Source: Colletes latitarsis (Eukaryota; Arthropoda; Insecta; Hymenoptera; Colletidae). Taken from it: 64,000 nucleotides of DNA. Below, piece after piece: positions 1 to 10,539 of the stretch (position 1 is its first letter; the number at the start of each line of letters is the position of its first letter). The notes under the pieces are model-generated. The model was not told the DNA's origin and did not search any database. It saw nothing but the letters and a program-made list of their open reading frames with translations. The translations under genes were made by a program, and so were the position numbers. The DNA lies in the NCBI RefSeq assembly GCF_051014445.1, contig NC_135147.1, forward strand, positions 27,432,479 to 27,496,478, given 5' to 3'.

Positions 1-319
1 TCGCGCGAGCGCGCGACGTGTGACGTGTTTTCTCATATCGAATTATTTGTATATTTGTCTGATGAATTTAGGAAATTTAAACGGTAATCGATGTTTCATG
101 GAAGCAAACACGAATTAGAAATTGTTAACAAGGGAAATAGAATTGCTACGAAACACGAGCGACGCTCGTTGACCGTGTTGTTACTGGCGGATGAGCCGTA
201 TTCGCGACGGGCCGTACACGATGGAAATCAGTCGATCGCGGTGCTCGTCGTCGTTGTTACTGTTTTTTAATAGTTTTTATCAAAGCCAATCCGATTATCA
301 GTTGTTATTACCATACATA
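1..319. other. Non-coding flank, nothing recognised
   Basis: Mixed-composition DNA with a short GC-rich stretch at the very start. I see no convincing exon, RNA gene or repeat in it. Confidence 0.5.
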
Positions 320-842
320 TACAGGGTGTTCGCCCAACCCTGGGAAAAATTTTAATGGGGGATTCTAGAGGCCAAAATAAGACGAAAATCAAGAATACTA
401 ATTTCTTAATGGAGGCTTCGTTAAAGAGTTATTAACAATTAAATTCAAATATTTCAAATCGTTTTGGAAAAATTAGTTTCTGATGCAGGGGTCAATTGCG
501 ATCATTTTTGGTCAACAGACATACCCTCGAAATCCTACCCACTTTCTAGAAAAAAATTCGAGAAGGTCCGAAATTTTTCGACGAAATTAAAATATTTCAA
601 ATCGTTCTGAAAAAAATATTGTTAGCTGTGGGGGTGAATTACAATCATTTTTGGTCATTACACATACCCCCGAAATCTTGCGCATTTTCGAGAAAAAAAT
701 TCAGTACGGGCAGAACTTTGAACGCTAATAACTTTTTAACGAAGCCTCCATCGACAAATTGGTATTCTTGATTTTCGTCTTATTTTGGCCTCTAGAATCC
801 CCCATTTAAATTTTTCCCAGGGGGTTGGTCAAACACCCTGTA
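320..842. mobile_element. Foldback MITE family, copy 1
   Basis: The element begins TA-CAGGGTGTTCG and ends AACACCCTG-TA. The outer ~100-130 bp on each side are inverted copies of each other, including the inverted pair GATTCTAGAGGCC / GGCCTCTAGAATC. The centre holds two internal modules with the signature CTTTCGAGAAAAAAATTC. No transposase is encoded, so it is non-autonomous. TA on both sides fits a Tc1/mariner-type target-site duplication. Confidence 0.85.
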
Positions 843-1364
843 TATGGCATTACGATTATCGTTCTTTGTAGGCGTTCGAAGAACACGGTGAGTATGCTAA
901 TATGTATTTTTATTCGTACAGTAAACGTATAACGGCATACTAATTTTATTATTTTTACTGTCGTCTGTATTTTTATTCTCGTAATATCACGATTATTAAC
1001 TATTAATCTTTACCTGTATTGTCATGCTGGTATGGATCAATATTATTACGAGAGTATGAGTTACAATAAACAAATAAATGGTCTTTCTAATGAATACCTT
1101 TCTTCTATTCTACATGCCGTGTCTATTGTATTAGTATTTTTATTTTACCCAAGAGTGGAAAGAAAATTATATAGGGACACTTTATGATGATTATACCTCT
1201 CGTTTTATAGTTGTTCCGATACATGGGCATTATTTATAAAAAGAACCTTTTAAATGTTTCGTATAAATCTTAGGAAGAATTAAATTTTATATAATAAAAA
1301 TTAAATAAACTTTTATACACTCCTGATACTTCTGATAACGTATAACGATTGCTACTGGCACATA
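843..1364. other. AT-rich intergenic DNA
   Basis: No gene is recognisable. Bases 1321-1360 already resemble one unit of the 82-bp satellite found further right, so the foldback region probably starts about here. Confidence 0.5.
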
Positions 1365-1929
1365 CGAGGTATACAAGTAGACCTTTCACCTAATGTAGTT
1401 TTTCGGCCCATTTTTATGGGGCTCTAGAGCTCCGTTACCACTTACCATTACATGTTATCAACAGATTTCATTATTTTTTAATGGAATGAAAGATGTACGG
1501 TCCATCAATGGACATTAATTGATTAATTTCAGTGGAGTAATCAATCGATTAAGATTATTTAAAGATTTCATGGTTATTAAAATACCTAAGTATGTATCTC
1601 ATTGATACGTACACCGCAAATCCACCATTTTTTATTTTAAATTCTAATACATCATTTATTTAAAAAATAACTCGGCGAAAACATATTTGTGACTCGAAAT
1701 CAGTGTTATCAGACCGTGCATGGAGGGCCCTAGGAACTCCTCATTCTCGTAGGAGTCGTGAGAGCCATTTTTACTTTACTATGTATGTAGACGCACTTAA
1801 GTAAAGTATCCATAATGAAATACACGTTTTAAAACCCTCTGATCAAATTTTAATTATTGAATAAAAAGAAATTTTTTTTTATTATTCCTATGCATGAGTG
1901 TACATGTGTATATTATTTCAGATATCACT

Positions 1930-2508
1930 TCTGATATATCAGGCAACGTATAACCATTACTACTGGCTACTGTCAGCCTCTCCCAGCCTCTGCTGACCAC
2001 CGCTTATATTTCTGACAACGTATAACGAATACTACTGACTTCTGCTTGCCTCCGCTGGCCTCTGCTGACCGCTGCTGACCACTCCTGATACTTCTGACAA
2101 CGTATAACGATTACGACTGGCTACTGTCAGCCTCTCCAAACCTTGGCTGGCCTCTGCTGACCACCGCTTATGTTTCCGACAACGTATAACGAATACTACT
2201 GACTTCTGCTTGCCTCCGCTGGCCTCTGCTGACCGCTGCTGACCACTCCTGATACTTCTGACAACGTGTAACGATTCCGACTGGCTACTGTCAGCCTCTC
2301 CCAACCTCTGCTGGCCTCTGCTGACCACCGCTTATATTTCTGACAACGTATAACGAATACTACTGACTTCTCCTTGCCTCCGCTGGACTCTGCTGACCGC
2401 TGCTGACCACCGCTTATGTTTCTGGCAACGTACAACGATTACTACTGACTTCTGCCACCCTCCGCTGGCCTCTGCTGACCACTACTGACCGTTGCTGACA
2501 ACTTGTGA
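1930..2508. repeat. 82-bp tandem satellite, left arm of foldback A
   Basis: The motif CAACGTATAACG recurs at 2016, 2098, 2180, 2262, 2344 and 2426, exactly 82 bp apart. Alternate units resemble each other more closely, which suggests a 164-bp higher-order unit. Confidence 0.9.
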
Positions 2509-2729
2509 CGTGATATAATATAATATAATATGTTTATATGTATTAAAGTTTTGTATAATGTAAATCTATGACAATAAATGATATAATTTCAAAGTATTCA
2601 ATGTGTTCTCATCATTTTTTACCGTCCTTTTCCTCTCCAAATCATTCTCTTACCTATAAGATGCGTACCACCTTCTTCGCAAGTTCACCAGCATTTTAGA
2701 AATCTTCCGGGCGCTTTGAAAATCCGGAT

Positions 2730-3230
2730 GGCCTTGACCCACTTTCGAAATTAGGTCAAGGCCATTTGAATCTTAGAAAAATTCCGGCCGCTTCGAAAAT
2801 CCGGATGGCCTTGACCCAATTTCGAAAGTGGGTCAAGGCCATTCGAATCTTAGAAAAATTCCGGCCGCTTCGAAAATCCGGATGGCCTTGACCCAATTTC
2901 GAAATTGGGTCAAGGCCATTCGAATCTTAGAAAATTTCTGGGCGCTTCGAAAATCCGGATGGCCTTGACCTAATTTCGAAAGTGGGTCAAGGCCATTCGA
3001 AATTTCAGAAATCTTCCGGCCGCTTCGAGAATCCGAATGGCCTTGACCCAATTTCGAAAGTGGGTCAAGGCCATTCGAATCTTAGAAAAATTCCGGCCGC
3101 TTCGAAAATCCGGATGGCCTTGACCCAATTTCGAAAGTAGGTCAAGGCCATTCGAATCTTAGAAAAATTCCGGCCGCTTTGGGAATCGGGATTTGGCCTT
3201 GACCCAGTTTCGAAAGTGGGTCAAGGTCAC
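2730..3230. repeat. 77-bp tandem satellite with hairpin core
   Basis: Seven units start GGCCTTGACC at 2730, 2807, 2884, 2961, 3039, 3116 and 3195. Each unit contains GGCCTTGACCCA and its inverse TGGGTCAAGGCC around a short TTTCGAAA-like loop, so every unit is itself a hairpin. Confidence 0.9.
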
Positions 3231-3429
3231 CGGCATTTCAGAAAACGCTCCGGGCACTTTGGAATTCCAGTTTTAAGTAGAGAAACGGTTTCTTATAACT
3301 AAGGGAACAATGGGGAGAGGAAAAGAAAGGTAAAAGTGACGAGAATACATAGAATTCTTTGAAATTATATCATTTATTGTCATAGATTTACATTATACAA
3401 AGTTTTAATACATGTACATCATGTTAGAA

Positions 3430-3950
3430 GTCGTTAACAATGGTCAGCGTGGTCAGCAGGGGCCAGCAGAGGTCAGCAGAGGGATGCAGAGGCATGCAGA
3501 GGCATGCAGAGACTAGCAGGGGCAAGTTGTAATCGTTGTACGTTGCCAGAAGCATCAGGGGTGGTCAGCAGAGGTCAGCAGAGACTAGCAGGGGCAAGCA
3601 GTAGCAAGTTGTAATCGTTATAAGTTGTCAGAAATATAAGCGGTGGTCAGCAGAAGCCAGCAGAGGTTGGGAGAGGCTGACAGTAGCAAGTTGTAATCGT
3701 TATACGTTGTCAGAAATATAAGGGATGGTCAGCAGAGGTCAGAAAAGATCATTGGAGGCAGGTAGAAGTCCGTAGTAATCGTTACACGTTGTCAGAAATA
3801 TGAGCGGTGGTCAGCAGAAGCCAGCAGGGGTTGGGAGAGGCTTTCAGTAGCAAGTTGTAATCGTTATACGTTGTCAGAAGTAACAGGAGTGGTCAGCAGC
3901 GGTCAGCAAAAGCCAGCAAAGGCCAACGGAGGTCTGTAGGAAAATTCAAA
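3430..3950. repeat. 82-bp tandem satellite, right arm of foldback A (inverted)
   Basis: The inverse of the left-arm satellite. The ACGTTG-type motif recurs at 3540, 3622, 3704, 3786 and 3868, again 82 bp apart. Confidence 0.88.
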
Positions 3951-3980
3951 AGTACATGTAGTCGTAGCTTATACTACAGA

Positions 3981-4310
3981 CGAGGTATACGAATAGACTT
4001 CACACCTTATGGACTGAAAGTGGCCAAATCTGACTGTCATACAGCTGAAAATTTGGGGGTGATTTTAGCGTCTTATTCTTATGGATGGCGGTCAGTTGAG
4101 AAAGTATTCTCTGAATTAATATTGATGGACAGACAGCTGTATGTGCAGACAGTGTACGTAAATGCATGTGAATTGACTATGGAAGGGATTGAAATTCATT
4201 TCTAAATCTGTTGGTAATATTACAAATAGCACGAAAATGGTAATGGGGTTTCGAGACCCCGTAAAAATGGGTCGAAAAAAACTGGGTGAAAGATCTACGT
4301 GTATACCTCG
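3981..4310. repeat. 330-bp element with inverted ends inside foldback A
   Basis: CGAGGTATACGAATAGAC starts at 3981, and its inverse, followed by GTATACCTCG, ends at 4310. It could be a small free-standing MITE or the terminal module of foldback A. Confidence 0.5.
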
Positions 4311-4584
4311 TCTGAGACAATACTCTAGAATCTTTGATGAATCAATGAGAATCGAAATTAATCTAGTGAAGAAGATCTATATTTATGATGACCTATGCAA
4401 GGCGGATCGCAGCCAATTTGCTAATATTATTTAGTTTTTAATTAATAATTGCATCACCCAGCTAAACGCTAAATAATATTACCCAGGTCTCACCACGTGG
4501 AGGTTGCTGCGAGTGGAGATCCGAAGGAAGATAGATGGAATCAAAGTTCCATCGATCTCCCTTTATATTCTTAGAAGCTAGATT

Positions 4585-4638
4585 ACTAAACTAGAGAGAT
4601 CGAAGGAACATTGCTTCCTTCTATCTCTCTAGTTTAGT
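4585..4638. repeat. Near-perfect 24-bp-stem hairpin
   Basis: ACTAAACTAGAGAGAT starts at 4585 and ATCTCTCTAGTTTAGT ends at 4638. The stem is 24 bp with one mismatch and a loop of about 6 nt. It may be a remnant of another foldback element. Confidence 0.75.
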
Positions 4639-4892
4639 TATACCAAGTAATTATTTCGTTTAAAAGAGGATGAAGGTAAATCAAGGGAGACGCGACGCGA
4701 CGCGATGCTGAACCGTGCAACAGATCTTCGGATCGAATCCACACTGCCCTTAGTAGATTGATTTCTATTTCTAGAAATCGATCTATCATGGGCAGGCGAC
4801 TAGATCTTTTCGGCAAACTGGACGGCCGATCACATGATTCGTTCGACGAAACAATGGTGACCGAAGCAAGCAACGAGAGTACTCTACGAGCA

Positions 4893-5103
4893 AGGGATTG
4901 AAATTCATTTCGAAATCTGTTAGTAATGTTACGAGTGATACGAAAATATATGATATAATTTCAAAGAATTCTATGTGTTCTCATCATTTTTACCTTTCTT
5001 CTCCTCTCCCCATTATTCCCTTAGCTATAAGATACATGCCACCTCTTCGCAAGGCCGCCAGCATTTTGGAAATGTTCCGGGCACTTTGGAAATCTGGATG
5101 GTA
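4893..5103. repeat. Partial duplicate of foldback A arm
   Basis: Its first ~55 bp match 4187-4240. The following ~150 bp match 2570-2725, in the same orientation. It breaks off at the point where the 77-bp satellite would begin. Confidence 0.7.
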
Positions 5104-5539
5104 AAACGCCCGAGTTTGTCGAGAAGTCCATCACACCAGCGTTACAAGAAATTAAAACATCTCTTTGAACCCTAAAAACAAATATTTTCAATCATAAAAG
5201 GACCATAAAAACATATTACTTATCGATTACACTTATTTATAAAACGTGATATCAAGATTCTGAGGCACGTTTTTATTTAATAGAGTCAGATATGTGTAAA
5301 ACATTCCTTATGTGTATATCAATAAAGAATCGAAATTATAATACATATATTCCATGCTTTTTATTTACGTTCCCCTCCAACCTTTCCCAATAACTTTCTA
5401 ATTTTTATAAATATTATTCGACTCTAAGTAATATTTTATCAAACTCTATATATTTTTCCAATTAATTAATTATAAACGATTACTGGAAGCGATAGTTATA
5501 CCTATATTTACGGTAAAAAGCATCAAAGTATAGTATACA

Positions 5540-5790
5540 GATCCCCTCTCGCCCCCCACGATTTGCTGACGACGTATAGTATCGCCATCTAAGAACGGGT
5601 TTCGAACTAAGCACGGAGTACGGATCCCCTCTCGCCCCCCACGATTTGCTGATGACGTATAGTATCGCCATCTAAGAACGGGTTTCGAACTAAGCACGGA
5701 GTCCAGATCCCCTCTCGCCCCCCACGATTTGGTGCAATCGTACGGTATCGCCATCTAAGAACAGGTTTCGAACTAAAAACGGAGTACAGC
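5540..5790. repeat. 83-bp tandem repeat, left arm of foldback B
   Basis: GATCCCCTCTCGCCCCCC recurs at 5540, 5623 and 5706. The repeated frame yields Arg/Gly-rich pseudo-ORFs that are not genes. Confidence 0.88.
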
Positions 5791-6369
5791 TACCCCCACT
5801 CCTCCTACTCCTGATACACGCTACTTACCTTGATTATTCATTAATAACTCATTTCCTGGGATTAAAATATGAATTTTTAGAGTTTAAGAATATAGTATAG
5901 ACCATTGACAAGATACAAGGATACTTGTTTTAGCCATCCCATGTGTTATTAAGTAGTTATTAACCAATATCGGAAGTCTGTACACTGTTTTTAACTTTTC
6001 AACGCGACACCTTAGGGATCTATCGTTAATAATTAATTAATTAGACCATGGAGCGTAGCAAAATCGGTCCTTGAATGTTCCCAGGGATGTCCACTTGGTT
6101 CCCTAATAGCCAAAATATGTGTCTTATTGTTGAAAAGTTGATAATTCATCGATTTAAGCAGACACTAGTACAGACGTGAATGGTACGACATCCTTTATTC
6201 ATTAATAACGTCTTAATTACTGGCGGAATGGTTCTAAAAACTATCCTTGAATCTTGCCAAGGGTCTATACTACATTATTCGATTCTAAAAGTTCATATTT
6301 TAATCCCAGGAAATGAGTTATTAATGAATAATCAAGGTAAGTATGCAGTGTGTATCAGGAGTAGGAGTG

Positions 6370-6630
6370 GGGGTAGCTGTACTCCGTTTTTAGTTCGAAA
6401 CTCGTTCTTAGATGGCGATACTATACGTTTGCACCAAATCGTGGGGGGCGAGAGGGGATCTGTACTCCGTGCTTAGTTCGAAACCCATTCTTAGATGGCG
6501 ATACTATACGTTGTCAGCAAATCGTGGGGGGCGAGAGGGGATCCGTACTCCGTGCTTAGTTCGAAACCTGTTCTTAGATGGCGATACTATACGTCGTCAG
6601 CAAATCGTGGGGGGCGAGAGGGGATCTGTA
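6370..6630. repeat. 83-bp tandem repeat, right arm of foldback B
   Basis: The inverse copy, GGGGGGCGAGAGGGGATC, ends at about 6460, 6543 and 6626, again 83 bp apart. Confidence 0.88.
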
Positions 6631-7091
6631 TACTATACTTTGACGCTTTTTACCGTAAATATAGGTATAACTATCGCTTCCAGTAATCGTTTATTATTAA
6701 TTAATTGGAAAAATATATAGAGTTTGATAAAATATTACTTAGAGTCGAATAATATTTATAAAAATTAGGAAGTTATTGGGAAAGGTTGGAGGGGAACGTA
6801 AATAAAAAGCATGGAAAATATGTATTATAATTTTGATTCTTTATTGATATACAAATAAGGAATGTTTCACACATTTCTGACTCTATTAAATAAAAACGTG
6901 TCTCAGAATCTTAATATCACGTTTTATAAATAAGTTACTTTGGGTAACTTCGAAGAATCGAGAAAGAGAGCATGTGTCAGCTTGCCTTTAATGTAGGCAC
7001 TTCACGTTGAAGATATCATAGAAGAATACAACCTGTCTACGATGACAGATCGAATACGATTGACGATCATCGATCGTTAATTACACGATAC

Positions 7092-10000
7092 ATGGGCCTG
7101 GTAAATGCCGTTTATAACTGGGGCTCTGTAAAAGCACTGTATTTCGCTGTTCTCTCGATGAACCTGGCAGGCATCGTTGCCCTCGGACTTACCATCGTCT
7201 GGGCGGTAAGATTCGAAAGAGGCTTCGGTGGTCATCTGAACCTCGTTGCTTCAGGTTAGTTTCAACGTACACGTGCCAACATTCGGAGAACAAGACTGTT
7301 GGGTTATAATTTACCTTTGCAAATAAATCAACTTCCCAAGATAATGCGGAAGAGAGTGAGTTTCTCTCTTTGAGAAAAAGATTCAGAACGGACGGAACTT
7401 TAAACACTAATAACTTGCTAACGAAGCCTCCATCGATATTAGTATTCTTGATTTTCGTCTTATTTTAGCCTCTAGAATCTCCCATTAAAATTTTTCCCAG
7501 GGGTGGCCGAACACCCTGTATAGAGTGTTGGTGGCTTCGTCAGATAGCAACAATTAAATTCAAAAATTTCAAATCGTTCTGAAAAAATTATTTTCCGTTG
7601 CAGGGGTTAATTACAATCATTTTTGGTCATTAGACATACCCCAGAAATCCTACCCAGTTTCGAGAAAAAAATTCGAGAAGATGTGAAATTTTTCGACGGA
7701 AAAAAAAATTTTTCAAATCTTTCTGGAAAAATTATTTTCCGTTGCGGGGGTCAATTACAATCATTTTTGGTCATTAGACATACCCCCGAAATCCTACGCA
7801 CTTTCGAGAAAAAAATTCGAGATGTGAAATTTTTCGACGGAAAAAAAAAATTTCAAATCGTTTTGAAAAAATTATTTTCGGTTGCAGGGATTAATTATAA
7901 TCATTTTTGGTGAATAGACATATCCCCGAAATCCTACGCACTTTCGAGAAAAAAATTCTTTACCAAAAATATATGTATACGTCGAGAGATGTTGTTTAAA
8001 TTTCGCGTAATACGTATGGATCGTTGTCGACTGTATGTACGGGTTAACGAGCAGATCACGACGAGCAGGTGACGGTCACGTCTGGACCACGGTGATCATC
8101 TGCGCTGCCGTTCTCTGCTCCCCTGCCTATATCCTGGCCCTCAAGTGTTTGCCGAGCTTGAAAATGGATCCAGTGGAAACTACTAATCCGGAGGATCTAG
8201 AGAAACCGGAGGAGGACAGCGCGGATCCTCGTGGCGCAAATCGTCTCCTTTTCTTCCACGTTATCGCCTGCCTGGTGTCCGGGTTCCTAGTGGCGATCTT
8301 AAACGCTACCTACTTCGCTCTGTCGAGCGGTTTCCATCAGAAGAGCCGCGACGGTTTGATCGAAGCGATGGAGAGGTACGGCAGAGACGTCGCGGCCAAG
8401 ACGCGGGTGGACGCTGTTCAAACAGAGTTCGAGTGCTGCGGAGACAATGGTTACGAGGACTGGTTTCACGTACCGTGGCTGAAGCTCTCGATAGAAGGGC
8501 CCGATTACACGGAAAAGGGTCCTCGACTGGAAGGGCAGTGGGTATAATCGGAACCAAGTGCCGTTTAATCGTAAATTTCTTCTTACGATTTAACTTTTTC
8601 CTCCGACTCTCGATCCTCCCCGTGATTCTATGCCTTTTTTGCCCAGATCATTTTTCGAGACAATAAACAATTTCGTGTTTCTTTTCTCATTCCTCGATTA
8701 CGCGTTAAAGAGAAATACCGGAGGACCAAGAGGAAGAATCACCGACTCCCGCAGACGTGCCATTTTCCTGTTGTTCCAACGACATTCCGAAACCTTGCGT
8801 TCACCACGATATTTTAAATCGCAATGCCGCGTATAATTACGATCCAAGCCGTTTGACCATCGCTACCGTTGGTTGTCGATCGAGGATTCTGCGTCGAGGA
8901 AAGATCGTTCGAATATATCTGGCGGGATATCTGACTCTTTTATCCGTCTATCAGGTAAGCATCGAAATTAACGCGACGTAAATAGGGCTGGAAAGAACTG
9001 TTGTTGTGTTTCCTATGCATGTATGGCGCTGCTTTCTGGGATTACGATCTCGTGAGAATCGTAGGGGGACAAAAAAGGAAAGGAGGGGGTCTCTGCTAGT
9101 GGACTCAACAGTAAGTCTTTCTAGCAGGCCCTACCTTAGACGACTGGGATATTGGAAATTTGGTCGAGGATTGTATATATAGCAACCGAGGGGTTGGTCA
9201 AGCGCTTGTGAGAGCGTGCTCTCTCTGGTAGCGAGTATGAGAAGCGACGCCACATACAGAGTGTCCCAGCTAAAGTGTGACAATCGCGATATTTCAATAA
9301 CTATTGACGATACGAAAAAATGATTTATATGAAAATTGCAGGATAAAATAGGATCTTTATTTTGGCGTAAACGAAAATTTTCTCTATTTTCAGATAGTTC
9401 TGTCCCTCCTGTCTCGTTTGCTGCAAACTGCTCATAGCAACGCACTGTACATAGGGCCTCGAAACGCTCATTATCACGTTTGGATATTCTTTAAACCGGA
9501 TGGTATCGTAGCTGACGAACCTCCGACACGACCGAAAGAAACCGAGGGATTGCTGCGACTGCGTAAACGACGATCGACTAAAAACTCACGCCCATCGTCT
9601 TCTATATCGACTTCCGGAACCTCCGACGAGGAAGAAGAAGTAACAGATGCTTCCATTAAACGTGGAAAATTGAAAAGCCTCGATAGAGGCTCGCGGTTGC
9701 GCACAAACAAGTTTCGAGGTTCGAAACAGAACACGTATCGATTGGAAGACGAATACGAAGGGGTCGAAGAAGCGGAACGGAATGCTACGAGGTCCACGAC
9801 GGTCGTTCTAAAGGCAGATCGCGACTCGAATTCCCTTCTGTCGGCTAATTCTTCGATCGAGGACTTACCACCTCCGCCACCTCCTCCCCCGTTCCTAGCG
9901 ACCTTGGACGTAGAAGAGGAGGTGAAGAGAAAGGCTACCGCAGATAACAACGAGTTTAAGGAAAGAATAATCGCGAATCGGAACTCTGGCAGGCGTATAA

Positions 10001-10428
10001 AGGTGTTTGAGAAATTTGGAAAGATCTGGGAGCGCCAGGATCACAGAGAATGCGGAGGGGCTGACGACGACTCGAGTAACGAGCGAGCATCGAATCGTTC
10101 TAGAAGAGGACAATCGATAAACGCGACGGACGTCTACGACAGATTTCGCGGTACTCTTCAACACACTCTCGCCAGAAGAGAAACCGTTCAAGCTCGAAAG
10201 ACCAACAGAATCCACAGCCTGAGAATTTGCACGAATGTGGCGGCAGCGAAACGAAACAAGGTTCTGACTAGACTGGGCTGTAGGAACGTTCCACCATCTT
10301 ACCGTTTGCTCGCCAACGTCGAGGATCAGCCATCAGCGCCGCCTCTGCCTCCGCCGAATCCGAATCCGAATCCGTCAGTGTCCTTTCGACGACAAAGGCA
10401 ATGCAGTATTTGTCGTGGCCCTGTTTAG
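7092..10428 (+). CDS. Peripherin/ROM1-type tetraspanin with long C-terminal tail
   Basis: Modelled exons are 7092-7254, 8069-8537, 8711-8954 and 9394-10428, giving 636 aa with consistent splice phases. Membrane segments are about residues 16-39, 58-82, 114-139 and 274-304. The large extracellular loop has the family Cys pattern: CCG at 177-179 followed by DNGYEDWF, FSCC at 229-232, PC at 239-240 and GC at 265-266. This matches the peripherin/ROM1 branch of tetraspanins, which organise membrane curvature and protein assemblies; the role in this insect is inferred only. The tail after the fourth membrane segment (about 305-636) is charged and Pro-rich, with a run of eight prolines, and is far longer than is usual for tetraspanins. 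The exon 2/3 junction is the least certain: donor GTGGGT to acceptor TTAAAG; another acceptor (GCAG at 8751-8754) is possible but leaves the phase unmatched. Convergent with Snap25. Confidence 0.78.
7365..7965. mobile_element. Foldback MITE family, copy 2 (rearranged), in tetraspanin intron 1
   Basis: A right-hand terminal repeat ends CGAACACCCTG-TA at 7520. It is followed after about 25 bp by three internal modules (about 7546-7965) that have no terminal repeat of their own. The copy is broken and partly inverted. Confidence 0.75.
9027..9265. repeat. Dispersed repeat shared with 38568-39230
   Basis: Its left part (about 9027-9132, ending TTTCTAGCAGGCCCT) matches 38568-38677, and its right part (about 9220-9255, GCGACGCCACA) matches 39185-39230. 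It lies in tetraspanin intron 3. Its end, TACAGAGTGTCCCAGC, also resembles a transposon terminus. Confidence 0.55.
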
Positions 10429-10486
10429 AAAAATTTAGCAATTTAGTTTTAATCTTGGAATCGATCTAGTCCCCGACTTATTATAT

Positions 10487-10539
10487 AATAAATCCCTCCA
10501 ACGACGACGATTATACTTTGTAAAATCTACTCGAATAAA
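10487..10539 (+). terminator. Candidate poly(A) signals of the tetraspanin gene
   Basis: AATAAA occurs at 10487-10492 and 10534-10539, 59 and 106 bp after the stop codon, in AT-rich sequence. Confidence 0.6.

Larger units (their letters stand above)
1365..4310. mobile_element. Large foldback element A with nested satellites
   Basis: The outer ends are inverted copies: CGAGGTATAC at 1365 with the following ~80 bp, against GTATACCTCG ending at 4310. Inside, an 82-bp tandem array (about 1930-2508) is mirrored in opposite orientation at about 3430-3950. The stretches flanking the centre (2507-2720 and 3240-3420) are also mirror copies. The centre is a 77-bp tandem array. No long protein-coding frame is present. 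The architecture is that of a foldback-type transposon; the superfamily cannot be assigned from the sequence alone. Confidence 0.75.
4311..5230. other. Spacer between two foldback elements
   Basis: No gene is supported. The spacer holds a 54-bp hairpin and a partial extra copy of foldback A sequence, both listed separately. Confidence 0.55.
5231..6935. mobile_element. Large foldback element B (1.7 kb palindrome)
   Basis: ACTTATTTATAAAAC at 5231 is mirrored by GTTTTATAAATAAGT ending at 6935. The mirror match continues inward for roughly 700 bp per arm, leaving a central spacer of about 5945-6215. Each arm carries a three-unit 83-bp tandem array. No transposase frame is present. Confidence 0.82.

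Noticed and set aside
1930..3950. Regularly spaced repeats as a CRISPR array
   Set aside because: The repeats are head-to-tail satellites without unique spacers, lie in a eukaryotic genome, and form mirror-image arms.
5470..6720. Open frames of 60-100 codons, Arg/Gly/Ser-rich
   Set aside because: They arise from the 83-bp tandem units read through in shifted frames and occur on both strands of a palindrome.
9474..9950. 158-codon minus-strand frame
   Set aside because: It is antisense to the tetraspanin tail exon, which has the better protein evidence.
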